Shown: positions 27,657 through 37,294 of the stretch, piece after piece
Numbering within the stretch: position 1 is the first letter of the stretch
How the letters are laid out: each line of letters starts with the position of its first letter
Origin: Ruegeria atlantica
GTDB lineage: Bacteria > Pseudomonadota > Alphaproteobacteria > Rhodobacterales > Rhodobacteraceae
DNA: 64,000 bases
Direction of reading: 5' to 3'
NCBI RefSeq assembly: GCF_001458195.1
Contig: NZ_CYPU01000023.1
Coordinates: 1 to 64,000 of the forward strand
The notes under the pieces: generated by a model
Databases searched by the model: none
Told to the model about the DNA's origin: nothing
Seen by the model: the letters and a program-made list of their open reading frames with translations, nothing else
Position numbers and translations under genes: made by a program

Positions 27657-28592
27657 ATGCCAAAAAAAGCGCCAGTCACCGGGAAAGTCTTGCCGCCGCT
27701 AGACTATTTGTTGGCATTTGAAGCCGCTGCCAAGGCACAGAGTTTTGCGCAAGCCAGCAAGGTGCTGAACATCTCAGAGACCGCAATCAGCCGCAAAGTA
27801 CGCTTGCTGGAACAGCACTATGACGTGCCCTTATTCGTAAGGGGTCATCGTTCTGTTTCCCTTACTCAACAGGGTGCCATCCTGTTGGCGACCGTGGAAA
27901 AATCACTGGACCTGATGCGGGATGTCAGCCGAGACATGCTGGCCAAGCATCAGGCAAATACGGTTTCGATCTCGGCGACCAATTCTGTTGCGTCTCTTTG
28001 GCTGATGCCGCAACTTCGCAAGTTCAACAAATCCAATGGCCGAATACGTATCTCTTTAGTGTCTTCTGACAGTGACGCAGAATGCCTGTCAGATTCTATG
28101 GACCTGACAATTCTGCGGGGGGATGGCGACTGGCCGGGGTACGAGGCAAAGCTTCTGTTCGGAGAAACCGTTTTTCCGGTTTGCAGCCCCGAGTACCTCA
28201 AAAGTAATCCCAATGCCGCGGATATTTCTGCGTTACCGGAACTTGACCTTATTGAGGTCACCAGCGCGCATGCAGAATGGATGACGTGGCGAGCGTGGTT
28301 CAGCGGCAATGGTGTATCAACATCATCAATGGAACAGGCAGTCGCGTTCAACACTTACCCATTGTCAGTACAGGCAGCGGTTGATGGATTGGGCATTGCG
28401 TTGGGCTGGGCCCATCTTGTTGACCCATTGCTTGAAAGCGGCGCTTTGGTCAGGCCAGTCCAGGGCGCATCGGTGCGAACTGAGTCGGGATATTACCTGC
28501 TGAAAAGGCCTTTCAACAGTGCTTTTCCAGAGCAGTTGATAGTCGAAGATTGGCTGCTGGGTCTTAGTGAAGGTCGGAAAAGATACGCCTGA
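27657..28592 (+). CDS. LysR-type transcriptional regulator (GcvA-like)
   Basis: A 311-residue LysR regulator. The N-terminal winged helix (YLLAFEAAAKAQSFAQASKV, LNISETAISRKVRLLEQHYD, FVRGHRSVSLTQQG) is of the GcvA subgroup, followed by the two-lobed effector-binding domain (SISATNSVASLWLMPQL, DLTILRGDGDWPG). The start at 27657 (MPKKAPV) fits family alignment; the frame is open for 15 codons upstream. It is divergent from the transporter operon across 237 bases, so it probably controls import and breakdown of the substrate, and possibly the C1 genes downstream. Confidence 0.88.
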   Translation: MPKKAPVTGKVLPPLDYLLAFEAAAKAQSFAQASKVLNISETAISRKVRLLEQHYDVPLFVRGHRSVSLTQQGAILLATVEKSLDLMRDVSRDMLAKHQANTVSISATNSVASLWLMPQLRKFNKSNGRIRISLVSSDSDAECLSDSMDLTILRGDGDWPGYEAKLLFGETVFPVCSPEYLKSNPNAADISALPELDLIEVTSAHAEWMTWRAWFSGNGVSTSSMEQAVAFNTYPLSVQAAVDGLGIALGWAHLVDPLLESGALVRPVQGASVRTESGYYLLKRPFNSAFPEQLIVEDWLLGLSEGRKRYA

Positions 28593-28775
28593 ATTGGGTT
28601 GTTGGTGGCTGGGCATTGATGGTGAGTTTGGCTGTGGGCTGTTTGGCAACTACAACTCGCGTATTGACCCAGGGGAATAATTATTTACCTTAAAGAAAAA
28701 TAAACGAATCTGGGTTGGTGCGCTGCCGATCCGGCCAAGACGTTGTCAGACTTTTCCAACCGGGGGTTTTGCCCA

Positions 28776-30452
28776 ATGAGCTATAAATCGGACATTGAAA
28801 TTGCGCGCGAGGCGCAGAAGAAGCCTATTCAGGAAATTGGCGCTAAGATCGGCATCGATTCTGCTGATCTGCTGCCCTATGGCCATGACAAGGCGAAGGT
28901 GAGCCAGGAGTTCATCAACTCGGTTCAGGGTCGAGAAGACGGCAAGCTGGTGCTGGTCACCGCGATCAACCCGACGCCTGCGGGTGAGGGTAAGACGACC
29001 ACGACCGTTGGTCTGGGTGATGGTCTGAACCGCATCGGCAAGAATGCGATGATCTGCATTCGCGAAGCCTCGCTGGGCCCGAACTTCGGCATGAAGGGCG
29101 GCGCTGCAGGGGGCGGTTACGCGCAGGTTGTTCCGATGGAGGAAATGAACCTGCACTTTACCGGGGATTTCCACGCGATCACCTCGGCGCATTCGCTGCT
29201 GTCGGCGATGATCGACAACCACATCTACTGGGGCAATGAAGCCGAGATCGATGTACGCCGCGTCGCATGGCGTCGCGTGGTCGATATGAATGACCGTGCC
29301 CTGCGTCAGATCACGGCGTCCCTGGGTGGTGTGTCGAACGGCTTCCCGCGCGAAACCGGCTTTGACATCACCGTGGCGTCCGAGGTCATGGCGATCCTGT
29401 GCCTGTCCAACGACCTGAAGGATCTGGAAAAGCGTCTGGGTGACATCATCGTGGCCTACCGCCGCGACAAGACCGCTGTTTACTGCCGCGACATCAAGGC
29501 CGAAGGCGCGATGACCGTGCTGCTGAAAGACGCGATGCAGCCGAACCTGGTGCAGACGCTGGAAAACAACCCGGCCTTTGTCCACGGCGGCCCCTTCGCG
29601 AATATCGCGCATGGCTGTAACTCGGTCATTGCCACCAAGACTGCTTTGAAAGTGGCTGACTACGTTGTGACTGAGGCCGGTTTTGGTGCCGATCTGGGCG
29701 CCGAGAAGTTCATGAACATCAAGTGCCGTAAGGCGGGCATCGCGCCGTCTGCAGTGGTGCTGGTTGCCACCGTGCGTGCGATGAAGATGAACGGCGGCGT
29801 TGCCAAGGCCGATCTGGGCGCGGAAAACGTCGACGCGGTCAACTCGGGCTGTGCCAACCTGGGCCGTCACATCGAGAACGTGAAATCCTTTGGCGTGCCG
29901 GTTGTGGTTGCCATCAACCACTTCGTCACCGACACCGATGCCGAAGTGCAGGCGGTCAGCGACTATTGCGCCGAGCATGGGGTTGAGGCGGTTCTTTCGC
30001 GTCACTGGGAGCTGGGCTCGGAGGGCTCTGCGCCGCTGGCCGAGAAGGTTGTCGAGATCGTCGAAGGCGGCAGTGCCAACTTCGCACCGATCTACCCCGA
30101 TGACATGCCGCTGTTCGAGAAGATCGAAACCATCGCCAAGCGCATCTACCGCGCCGACGAGGTTCTGGCCGACAACAAGATCCGCAACCAGCTGCGTGAA
30201 TGGGAAGAGGCCGGATACGGCAATCTGCCGGTCTGCATGGCCAAGACGCAGTATTCGTTCTCGACCGATCCGACCTTGCGCGGCGCGCCCACCGGCCATT
30301 CGGTTCCGGTGCGTGAGGTGCGCCTGAGCGCGGGGGCCGGCTTTATCGTGGTTGTCTGCGGTGAGATCATGACCATGCCCGGTCTGCCACGCAAACCGGC
30401 TGCGGAAACCATCTGCCTCAATGACGCAGGTGAGATCGAGGGCTTGTTCTAA
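28776..30452 (+). CDS. fhs: Formate-tetrahydrofolate ligase
   Basis: A 558-residue formyltetrahydrofolate synthetase: formate + ATP + tetrahydrofolate to 10-formyl-THF, or in reverse to release formate and ATP. The P-loop is in [20 protein letters not shown], and [20 protein letters not shown] and [20 protein letters not shown] are standard for the family. The start at 28776 (MSYKSD) is the normal family start; an ATG-less extension upstream is not needed. Codon use is strongly GC-biased and even, typical of a highly expressed gene. It heads the series fhs, chorismate mutase, folD and follows the LysR gene by 183 bases. With FolD it can oxidise C1 units from the predicted demethylase. Confidence 0.95.
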   Translation: MSYKSDIEIAREAQKKPIQEIGAKIGIDSADLLPYGHDKAKVSQEFINSVQGREDGKLVLVTAINPTPAGEGKTTTTVGLGDGLNRIGKNAMICIREASLGPNFGMKGGAAGGGYAQVVPMEEMNLHFTGDFHAITSAHSLLSAMIDNHIYWGNEAEIDVRRVAWRRVVDMNDRALRQITASLGGVSNGFPRETGFDITVASEVMAILCLSNDLKDLEKRLGDIIVAYRRDKTAVYCRDIKAEGAMTVLLKDAMQPNLVQTLENNPAFVHGGPFANIAHGCNSVIATKTALKVADYVVTEAGFGADLGAEKFMNIKCRKAGIAPSAVVLVATVRAMKMNGGVAKADLGAENVDAVNSGCANLGRHIENVKSFGVPVVVAINHFVTDTDAEVQAVSDYCAEHGVEAVLSRHWELGSEGSAPLAEKVVEIVEGGSANFAPIYPDDMPLFEKIETIAKRIYRADEVLADNKIRNQLREWEEAGYGNLPVCMAKTQYSFSTDPTLRGAPTGHSVPVREVRLSAGAGFIVVVCGEIMTMPGLPRKPAAETICLNDAGEIEGLF

Positions 30453-30509
30453 GCCGCCGAATAGGACATCTCGTGGTCCGGGGTTTTCCCGGGCCATGAG
30501 GAGATCGCG

Positions 30510-30815
30510 ATGCCCACTCTGACACCGCCGCAAGACTGTGCAACGATGCAGGATCTGCGGGTTCAGATCGACAAGCTGGACCGCCAACTGATCGAAATGT
30601 TGGTGGCGCGCGCAGGCTACATTGACCGCGCGTCCGAGCTGAAGCCGGGCGAGGGCCTGCCTGCCCGTATCCCGGACCGTGTCGAAGACGTGGTGCACCG
30701 CGTGCGCGCAAGCTCGGCCGAGCTGGGAATGGATCCGGATTTGGCCGAAGGAATGTGGCGCATGTTGATTGACTGGTCGATTGCACGTGAGGAACGTGTT
30801 CTCGGCCCGGACTGA
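30510..30815 (+). CDS. Chorismate mutase, AroQ fold
   Basis: A 101-residue all-helical chorismate mutase-like protein (chorismate to prephenate). LRVQIDKLDRQLIEMLVARA, with its Arg and following Lys in ELKPGEG, fits the first helix of AroQ, and RVEDVVHRVRASSAELGMDP fits the second. Length suits a stand-alone mutase of the AroQ-gamma/beta type. GAGGAGA precedes the ATG. It lies between fhs and folD on the same strand (gaps of 57 and 52 bases), probably in one transcript. Related proteins of this fold include isochorismate-pyruvate lyase, which cannot be excluded. Its link to one-carbon metabolism is unexplained. Confidence 0.82.
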   Translation: MPTLTPPQDCATMQDLRVQIDKLDRQLIEMLVARAGYIDRASELKPGEGLPARIPDRVEDVVHRVRASSAELGMDPDLAEGMWRMLIDWSIAREERVLGPD

Positions 30816-30867
30816 ATGACCGGGCGCTTCACGCGCCCGATCCGTTTTTGAAAGAAGGGATCAAAGG

Positions 30868-31758
30868 ATGGTAGCGCAGGTTATCGACGGCAAGGCCTTT
30901 GCGGCCAAGGTCCGTGCGCAAGTGGCCGATCAGGTTGCAAAGCTGAAAGAGGAAAACGGCATCACCCCCGGCCTGGCCGTGGTTCTGGTCGGCGAAGACC
31001 CGGCCAGCCAGGTCTATGTCCGCTCCAAGGGCAAGATGACCGTCGAGGTCGGCATGAACTCGTACGAGCACAAGCTGGATGTCGATACCTCGGAAGAGGA
31101 CCTGCTGGCGCTGGTCGAAAAGCTGAACAACGATCCGGCTGTGCACGGAATCCTGGTTCAACTGCCGCTGCCCAAGCATCTGAACGAGGACCTGGTGATC
31201 AATTCGATCGACCCGGCCAAGGATGTGGACGGGTTCCATATCTCCAACGTGGGCCTCTTGGGCACCGGTCAGAAATCGATGGTGCCCTGCACCCCGCTGG
31301 GCTGTCTGATGATGCTGCGTGACCACCATGGCTCATTGTCGGGCATGGATGCGGTTGTGATCGGACGCTCGAACATCGTTGGCAAGCCGATGGCGCAGCT
31401 GCTGCTGGGCGACAGCTGCACCGTGACCATCGCGCACAGCCGCACCAAGGATCTGCCCGACGTGGTCCGCCGCGCCGACATCGTTGTGGCCGCCGTTGGC
31501 CGCCCCGAAATGGTGCCGGGCGACTGGATCAAGGAAGGGGCGACCGTCATCGACGTGGGCATCAACCGCATTGAACGCGACGGCAAGAACAAACTGGTCG
31601 GCGACGTCGATTATGCCAGCGCCGCAGCACGCGCCGGCGCCATCACCCCGGTCCCCGGCGGCGTCGGCCCCATGACCATCGCCTGCCTGCTGGCCAACAC
31701 CCTCACCGCCTGCTGCCGCGCCAACAAACTGCCAGAACCAGAAGGCCTCACAGCCTGA
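30868..31758 (+). CDS. folD: Bifunctional methylene-THF dehydrogenase / methenyl-THF cyclohydrolase
   Basis: FolD, 296 residues. It oxidises 5,10-methylene-THF to methenyl-THF and hydrolyses this to 10-formyl-THF. Family signatures: [20 protein letters not shown] with the catalytic Lys, [24 protein letters not shown], the Rossmann fold [18 protein letters not shown] and the C-terminal [19 protein letters not shown]. Start at 30868 behind GGGATCAAAGG. It stands downstream of fhs and the chorismate mutase; together with Fhs it forms a route from methylene-THF to formate with ATP gain. A stem-loop follows the stop. Confidence 0.95.
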   Translation: MVAQVIDGKAFAAKVRAQVADQVAKLKEENGITPGLAVVLVGEDPASQVYVRSKGKMTVEVGMNSYEHKLDVDTSEEDLLALVEKLNNDPAVHGILVQLPLPKHLNEDLVINSIDPAKDVDGFHISNVGLLGTGQKSMVPCTPLGCLMMLRDHHGSLSGMDAVVIGRSNIVGKPMAQLLLGDSCTVTIAHSRTKDLPDVVRRADIVVAAVGRPEMVPGDWIKEGATVIDVGINRIERDGKNKLVGDVDYASAAARAGAITPVPGGVGPMTIACLLANTLTACCRANKLPEPEGLTA

Positions 31759-31768
31759 CCTGTTTCGC

Positions 31769-31791
31769 TGGGGCGCAAAAAATGCGCCCCA
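31769..31791 (+). terminator. Stem-loop downstream of folD
   Basis: TGGGGCGCA and TGCGCCCCA form a nine-base perfect stem with an A-rich loop, ten bases after the folD stop. No T-run follows, so it may stabilise the transcript 3' end or act as a weak terminator. Confidence 0.5.
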
Positions 31792-32022
31792 ACGCACCAA
31801 TAAACTGTCCAAGCGGCAAATTTGACCATGATGTCAACGGGCTAAATTCCCCCCTTTAAGGTTTGAATGTCTGAATGGGGCGTGGTAGCCGGGATATCCC
31901 AGCCGTTTACAGTGTGTGAATGTTAGCTTTCCGGGGCTTTTGGCTGCGTCCCTGAAAGTGGTTTTTGATATGGTATCACTTCAAAGCTAAGACCCATCTT
32001 AAGCCTGTGCAGCCCACAACGT

Positions 32023-32712
32023 GTGGTGGCCGGAGCGTTCTTCCTTCCTATGCTGGCTTACGCTTTTCCGCCGTTCCAGATGTCTGATTTGCCGTTTGCC
32101 ATAAGGTTCTTGTTTTGGTTCGGAGTGATGGGCATCGCTGTTACTTCGACCTGGATGGCACGAAAGCTGATCCGCGAAACCGGGACTGTTCTGAACCTGC
32201 CAGTGCGTGACCTGGCAATCGCCCTGTTTGTTTTGCTGTTGTTTATCCCGTCCCTTTGGGTGCTGGCCGTGGTTCTGTTTTCCATTGGGGGCCACTCCGC
32301 ACCCGGCATCCCGCGGGTTATTGGGTATAGCGCCTTGTTTACCGCTGGCCTGATTCTGACCAGCCGGGCGGAACCCAAAAGCGCTCCACCACCATCCCCG
32401 GCACCGCGGCTTGCGCGACGGTTGCCTGCGTCTTTTCAGGGGCAGATTTATCGCCTGAGCTCGCGCAATCACTATGTGGATGTGGTCACATCAGAGGGTA
32501 CCTTTGCGATCCGGTTACGACTCTCTGATACGGTTGGGGAAATGGAGCCCTTGCGCGGGCATTGTGCGCACCGGTCCCATTGGATCGTGGATGACGCAGT
32601 CATAGGCACTGAGAAGGTGGCCGACAGAATCTATTTGAAGCTGGTGAATGGTGACCTGATACCGGTCAGCCGGAAGTACAAGCCGATGCTTGAAGACGAC
32701 GGGTTGATATGA
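32023..32712 (+). CDS. Membrane-bound LytTR-type transcriptional regulator
   Basis: About 229 residues from the GTG at 32023; the exact start is uncertain. The N-terminal half has three or four hydrophobic segments (FAIRFLFWFGVMGIAVTSTW, LAIALFVLLLFIPSLWVLAV, VIGYSALFTAGLIL), then a Pro/Ala-rich linker (SAPPPSPAPRLARRLP) and a C-terminal LytTR DNA-binding domain from about 138 (IYRLSSRNHYVDVVTSEGTF, HRSHWIV, DLIPVSRKYKPML). It lacks a response-regulator receiver domain, so it probably senses something at the membrane directly. It ends two bases from the convergent pdeM gene. The target genes are unknown. Confidence 0.8.
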   Translation: MVAGAFFLPMLAYAFPPFQMSDLPFAIRFLFWFGVMGIAVTSTWMARKLIRETGTVLNLPVRDLAIALFVLLLFIPSLWVLAVVLFSIGGHSAPGIPRVIGYSALFTAGLILTSRAEPKSAPPPSPAPRLARRLPASFQGQIYRLSSRNHYVDVVTSEGTFAIRLRLSDTVGEMEPLRGHCAHRSHWIVDDAVIGTEKVADRIYLKLVNGDLIPVSRKYKPMLEDDGLI

Positions 32713-32714
32713 TC

Positions 32715-33377
32715 TCAGCGTGGCATTGGGATGAATTGTGGATGAAGGCCGGTCAGGATGGCCATTGCCCGGTCGCTCATCAAGTCACTTAGAGCTTTCT
32801 CGGAACTTCGTAGCCCGCCTGTATAGGTGCCATAGGCCGGTAGGATAAGCCGTGCATTATCCATCAAAAACGCCGGGCGTGTGATCGTCCGACCGCGTGC
32901 CCTAATGCACGTCTTGGGATGATAGTGCCCCGAGATTTCGCCGTGATCACCGGGTTGGGCGATATGCCGAAAAACCAGCGGACCTACCGCGTATTCAGCC
33001 AGATGTGTTCCGCCCAGGTCTATTGGACCCGGGTCGTGGTTTCCTTCGATCCAAATCCATTGTCGGCCTGCTTGCAGGGCCGTCAACGAAAGCTTCTCGG
33101 CGGTGCCCAACGCCGTCAAAGTATCCAAATCGTCAAAGCTGTCGCCCAGGCAGATGACAGTTTGCGCGCGGGTTCTGTCGATGTCGGCTGCCAGCCGGGT
33201 CAGGGTGTCCTGACTGTCATAGGGCGGCAAAGAGGGACCACCGCGCCGCGCCATACGTTCGGATTTGCCAAGATGCAGATCGCTGACGCATAACAGTTTC
33301 CGGCTTGGCCACCACAACGCACCAGATCCAAATGCGCGCAGGTCTTGTTCAGCAAAGGAAAACGCCAACTCGTTCAT
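32715..33377 (-). CDS. pdeM: Ligase-associated DNA damage response endonuclease PdeM
   Basis: A 220-residue calcineurin-like metallophosphoesterase of the PdeM group. Metal-ligand motifs are in order: CVSDLHLGK, CLGDSFDDLD, IEGNHDPG and ISGHYHPK. Such proteins are usually encoded with an Lhr-type helicase, an ATP-dependent DNA ligase and an exonuclease in a predicted bacterial repair set. Here only the helicase gene is adjacent (41 bases upstream, same strand). A DNA nuclease role is known by family context rather than from this sequence. Confidence 0.85.
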   Translation of the reverse strand: MNELAFSFAEQDLRAFGSGALWWPSRKLLCVSDLHLGKSERMARRGGPSLPPYDSQDTLTRLAADIDRTRAQTVICLGDSFDDLDTLTALGTAEKLSLTALQAGRQWIWIEGNHDPGPIDLGGTHLAEYAVGPLVFRHIAQPGDHGEISGHYHPKTCIRARGRTITRPAFLMDNARLILPAYGTYTGGLRSSEKALSDLMSDRAMAILTGLHPQFIPMPR

Positions 33378-33418
33378 GGTACGTTCTTTGCCTGTTTTGG
33401 CCGCTGGCGCAAGCTGAA

Positions 33419-35830
33419 TTACTTTGCGTCTAGTCCCGCAGCCTGTAGCAACCGGGCGCTTTCCTCGGCCAACAGGCGTTCTTCGGCGGCACCTTTGACC
33501 GGTACTTTGCCAACCTCCAGAAACAACGGCGCGGCGAGGGGAGAGACCCGATCCAGCCGAACCAGATCTATCCGGTCACCAATTCGTTCAATCATTGTCT
33601 CGATACGTCCGAAATCTACTAGTCCGCGCATTGCTTCCTCGCGGGTGATCTGCATCAGAAGGTGGTTGGGGTCATATTTCAGCAGAGTGTCGTAAAGAAT
33701 ATCCGAAGAAAACGTAGCCTGACGCCCGCTTTTGCGTTGCCCGCCCGTATTGCGCTCGATCAGGCCTGCGATGGTGGCCGAAGCGCGAAAGGTGCGTTTC
33801 ATGACAGCGTTACCCGCCAGCCATGTCTCAAGCCCGTCACGCAGTTTGTCCAATTGGAGCAATGGGCTTGGGTCGGTTACAGCATCCAAGCCCCAAATCA
33901 GCGTCGCATAGTCGGTGGCGACAAAACCAAGCGGCGCCAACCCGGTTTCCTCCATCCGTTTGGTCAATAAAAGCCCAAGGGTCTGTTGCGCATTGCGCCC
34001 AGCGAAGCCGTAAACACACAGGTGTTCACGACCGTCATTGGGAAAACTTTCGATCAGCAAGCGATCCCGTTGAGGCAATCGGGACATATCCCGCTGCAAC
34101 GCTAACCATTCGGCCGTGTGGGCAGGTAGTTGTGGCCACTCCGGCTGAGCGAACATGCGCAGGATACGGTCGCTGAGTTGGGTCGAGGTCGCGAACTTGC
34201 TGCCCGAAAATGTAGCGATCTTGGGCTTCTTGTCCGCCCGGCGGCTGACTTCGACCACCATTTCTCGCAGTCCCTCGTACCGTACGATCTGTCCGCCGAT
34301 CAGAAACGTATCTCCGGGCGTCAGAGAGGCTGCAAATGCCTCCTCGACCTCACCCAGCGGTTTGCCCCCGCGATTGCGCTTTAAGCGGACTTTCAGCGTG
34401 TCTGTGTCCTGTATCGTGCCCAGGTTCATACGAATACGCTGTGTTGCCCGTGGGTCTCTTAGCTGCCATTTCCCGTCTGGCCGCTGCAAAAGCCGCTGCC
34501 AGCGATCATAGGCGCGCAGCGCGTAGCCGCCGGTTGCACAGAAATCCAAACAGGCGTCGAACTCAGCGCGGCTGAGATCGGAATATGGCCCTGCTGCCGT
34601 CAATTCGGTGAACAGGTCATCTGTATCGAACGGGCCTGCCGCAGCGGCGATGAGTACATGCTGGCACAAGACGTCCCTTGGGCCCGGTCCGCGCGGTTCG
34701 CCATCCAGATCATGGGCCTTTGCCGCCGCCAACGCGGCGACGCACTCGACCACTTCAAACCGGTTCGCTGGCACTAATAGGGCTTTGGACGGGGCGTTGT
34801 AACGGTGGTTGGCACGACCAATGCGCTGAACCAGACGTTTGACGTTCTTGGGCGCGCCAATCTGGATCACCAGATCCACATCGCCCCAGTCGATGCCCAG
34901 ATCCAGACTGCCGGTGCAAACAATGGCGCGTAGGTCACCACGGACCATTGCAGCCTCGACCCGTTCGCGTTGTTGCCGATCCAGGCTGCCATGGTGAATG
35001 CCAATGGGCAGCCCGTCATCATTGGCAAGCCAAATGTTGTGAAAGAATATTTCGGCCTGCGCGCGGGTGTTGTGAAAGATCAGCGTGGTTTTGTGTTGTT
35101 TGATCTGATCCAGCACCGCAGGGATCGAATAGGCCGCCCCTCCACCGGACCAGGGCGGCATCTCTTGCGTCTCAAGCATTTGGATATCGGGGTCGGGGCC
35201 GGGATCAGCCTGAATGATCTTGCAAGGATCGGGGTGGCGGGCCAAAAACTGCGCGATGGCATCAGGGTCTTCGACTGTGGCCGACAGGCCGACGCGTCGC
35301 AGGTCAGGGCACAAGCTCTGCAAACGGGCCAGCGCCAACATCAACTGATCGCCTCGTTTGCTTTCGGCCAAGGCGTGGATTTCGTCCACGATCACGCGTT
35401 GGACGCCTGCAAACATCCGCGGGGCGTCTTCGTACGACGTCAGTAAGGCCAGGCTTTCAGGCGTGGTCAGCAGGATGTGCGGAGGGTCCACGCGCTGACG
35501 TTTCTTTTGCGTGGCCGATGTATCGCCTGTTCGGTCTTCGATGCGGATGGGCAGGCCAATATCGTCCGCCGGGCCGCGCAGGTTGCGGCGGATATCGGCG
35601 GCCAAAGCCTTGAGTGGGGAAACATAGAGCGTGTGCAGGCCGGGGCGATCATTTTCCGCCAGCTCGGCCAGTGTCGGCAGGAAACCGGCCATCGTTTTGC
35701 CACCGCCGGTCGGCGCAATAAGCAAAGTGGCCGGGTCCGCAGCCCGGTCAAACATCTCTTGCTGATGTGGATGGATGGACCAGCCTTTGGCGTCAAACCA
35801 ATCCGTGATCCGGAGGGGAATCTGCGTCAT
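33419..35830 (-). CDS. Lhr-like ligase-associated DEAD/DEAH helicase
   Basis: An 803-residue superfamily 2 helicase. Motif I APTGGGKT is at 39-46, motif II VDEIHAL near 149, motif III LSATVED, and motif VI QRIGRANHR in the second RecA domain. An Lhr-type winged helix and C-terminal domain (about residues 430-800) follow. Length and the adjacent pdeM identify the ligase-associated branch, DNA translocases thought to act in repair of oxidised or gapped DNA. The partner ligase and exonuclease genes are not in this window. The ATG at 35830 follows the divergent region only loosely; no better start is seen. Confidence 0.9.
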   Translation of the reverse strand: MTQIPLRITDWFDAKGWSIHPHQQEMFDRAADPATLLIAPTGGGKTMAGFLPTLAELAENDRPGLHTLYVSPLKALAADIRRNLRGPADDIGLPIRIEDRTGDTSATQKKRQRVDPPHILLTTPESLALLTSYEDAPRMFAGVQRVIVDEIHALAESKRGDQLMLALARLQSLCPDLRRVGLSATVEDPDAIAQFLARHPDPCKIIQADPGPDPDIQMLETQEMPPWSGGGAAYSIPAVLDQIKQHKTTLIFHNTRAQAEIFFHNIWLANDDGLPIGIHHGSLDRQQRERVEAAMVRGDLRAIVCTGSLDLGIDWGDVDLVIQIGAPKNVKRLVQRIGRANHRYNAPSKALLVPANRFEVVECVAALAAAKAHDLDGEPRGPGPRDVLCQHVLIAAAAGPFDTDDLFTELTAAGPYSDLSRAEFDACLDFCATGGYALRAYDRWQRLLQRPDGKWQLRDPRATQRIRMNLGTIQDTDTLKVRLKRNRGGKPLGEVEEAFAASLTPGDTFLIGGQIVRYEGLREMVVEVSRRADKKPKIATFSGSKFATSTQLSDRILRMFAQPEWPQLPAHTAEWLALQRDMSRLPQRDRLLIESFPNDGREHLCVYGFAGRNAQQTLGLLLTKRMEETGLAPLGFVATDYATLIWGLDAVTDPSPLLQLDKLRDGLETWLAGNAVMKRTFRASATIAGLIERNTGGQRKSGRQATFSSDILYDTLLKYDPNHLLMQITREEAMRGLVDFGRIETMIERIGDRIDLVRLDRVSPLAAPLFLEVGKVPVKGAAEERLLAEESARLLQAAGLDAK

Positions 35831-35870
35831 GAACGCAGACTACCCGGCCTGTCCCGGAAATGGCACGGCG

Positions 35871-37178
35871 TTAATTTACGATTACCTCGTCTTTGACGAA
35901 CATGTTGGCCCAGGCCCTGTCGATCAGGTCGGGGCTCATCTGATAGGGGATGCCCTCGAATTCGCAGATCGAGATCATTTGGTCGATCAGGAAGATCGGC
36001 TGATAGTTGGCATAAACGTTGTTGATGGTCGGGTACTTGACCTTCAGCAAGTGCACCAGAGCGGATTCATCCAGCGGCATGCCGCGTTTCCGCGCCACCA
36101 TTGCAAAGATTTTTAGGAAGTCTTCTTGAACGGGACCACCGATCTTGATCTTGAAGAAGATCCGGCGCAGGGCCGCTTGGTCGAATATCTCATTTGGGTG
36201 GAAGTTGGTCGAGAAGATAACCAGTGTGTCAAAAGGCACTTCGAACTTTTCGCCAGACTGCAGGCCAAGAATGTCCTTGTTCTCTTCCAAAGGAACAATC
36301 CAGCGGTTGATCAGCGCCTGTGGCGGTTCCTGCTGACGACCAAGGTCGTCCACGATGAAGATGCCACCGGTTGATTTCAGCTGCAGGGGCGCCTGATAGG
36401 TACGTGCAGTCGGGTTGTAGACCAGATCCAGCATTGAAAGCGAAAGTTCACCGCCCGTTACCACGGTCGGGCGTTCGCACTGAACATAGCGTGTGTCGAA
36501 CCGCTTGCGACGGCGCAGGCTGTTGGGGTCATCCGCCTCTTGCTCGATCGCAGTGTGGACGATCGGATCATAGACCGTGATGACCTGACCTGCATACTCG
36601 ATGGCACTGGGAACATAGACGTTGTCCCCCAGCGCGTCGCGAATACCGTTCGAGATTGAGGATTTACCGTTACCCGGAGGGCCATACATCAGAATTGACC
36701 GGCCGGCGCTGACTGCGGGGCCCAGATGGTCCAGTAGGCTGTCGGGCAGAACAAGATGTCCCATCGCACCAGTTAGCTGATCGCGGGTCACCTGAATGTT
36801 TCGGATTGACTGACGCTTGACCTGTTCCCGGTATACGTCCAGCGGAACCGGCATAGCGCCGAAGTATTCAGATTGGCTCAGCGCGTCCAGTGCACGGGCT
36901 TTGCCGGCATCGGTAAGCTGATAGCCCATCTCGTTGCCACTGTTGGCGTTCAGTGTGCCCGTCGCTTCGAGCAGTTTCTGTTCGCGTGCGATGTCTACAA
37001 GTTCTTGCGTGACGGCACCCGGCAAGCAGATCGCTTCCGCGATTTCCGTGACCGTATCCACGTTCTTTCGGAATATCGTCTTAAGCAGAATGTCCCGCAT
37101 CATCACGATGGGCAGTTTCATTTCGGCCATACCCTTGGGGGCAGGGGGGGCCATAACTGAGGTCGTCTGCATATTCAT
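35871..37178 (-). CDS. AAA ATPase of unknown role beside the Tad pilus genes
   Basis: About 435 residues. The N-terminal part (about 15-100) looks like paired winged helices (LPIVMMRDILLKTIFRKNVD, TQELVDIAREQKLLEATG, MGYQLTDAGKARALDAL). The ATPase domain has Walker A LMYGPPGNGKSS near residue 165, Walker B IFIVDDLGRQ, a sensor-type Asn in VIFSTNFHPNEIF and an arginine finger candidate (RRIFFKIKIGG). A C-terminal helical lid follows. Starts at 37178 or 37172 are both possible. It is on the same strand as the pilus cluster but 116 bases downstream of the prepilin peptidase gene. It is not a standard Tad component. Confidence 0.75.
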   Translation of the reverse strand: MNMQTTSVMAPPAPKGMAEMKLPIVMMRDILLKTIFRKNVDTVTEIAEAICLPGAVTQELVDIAREQKLLEATGTLNANSGNEMGYQLTDAGKARALDALSQSEYFGAMPVPLDVYREQVKRQSIRNIQVTRDQLTGAMGHLVLPDSLLDHLGPAVSAGRSILMYGPPGNGKSSISNGIRDALGDNVYVPSAIEYAGQVITVYDPIVHTAIEQEADDPNSLRRRKRFDTRYVQCERPTVVTGGELSLSMLDLVYNPTARTYQAPLQLKSTGGIFIVDDLGRQQEPPQALINRWIVPLEENKDILGLQSGEKFEVPFDTLVIFSTNFHPNEIFDQAALRRIFFKIKIGGPVQEDFLKIFAMVARKRGMPLDESALVHLLKVKYPTINNVYANYQPIFLIDQMISICEFEGIPYQMSPDLIDRAWANMFVKDEVIVN

Positions 37179-37294
37179 GAGCGTTGCCCGTCTATCCACT
37201 AATCACGCCAAAAGCCCCATAAGGGCTGCTTGGATAAAATCTTAACCTGATTTGTGTCAGCACAAAGGCATTGAAGAGGCGGGCTGATGATAGT

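Noticed and set aside
28746-30698. A 650-codon open frame on the minus strand opposite fhs and the chorismate mutase gene
   Set aside because: It mirrors the codon bias of the strongly GC-biased genes on the plus strand, has no recognisable motif, and fhs is unmistakable.
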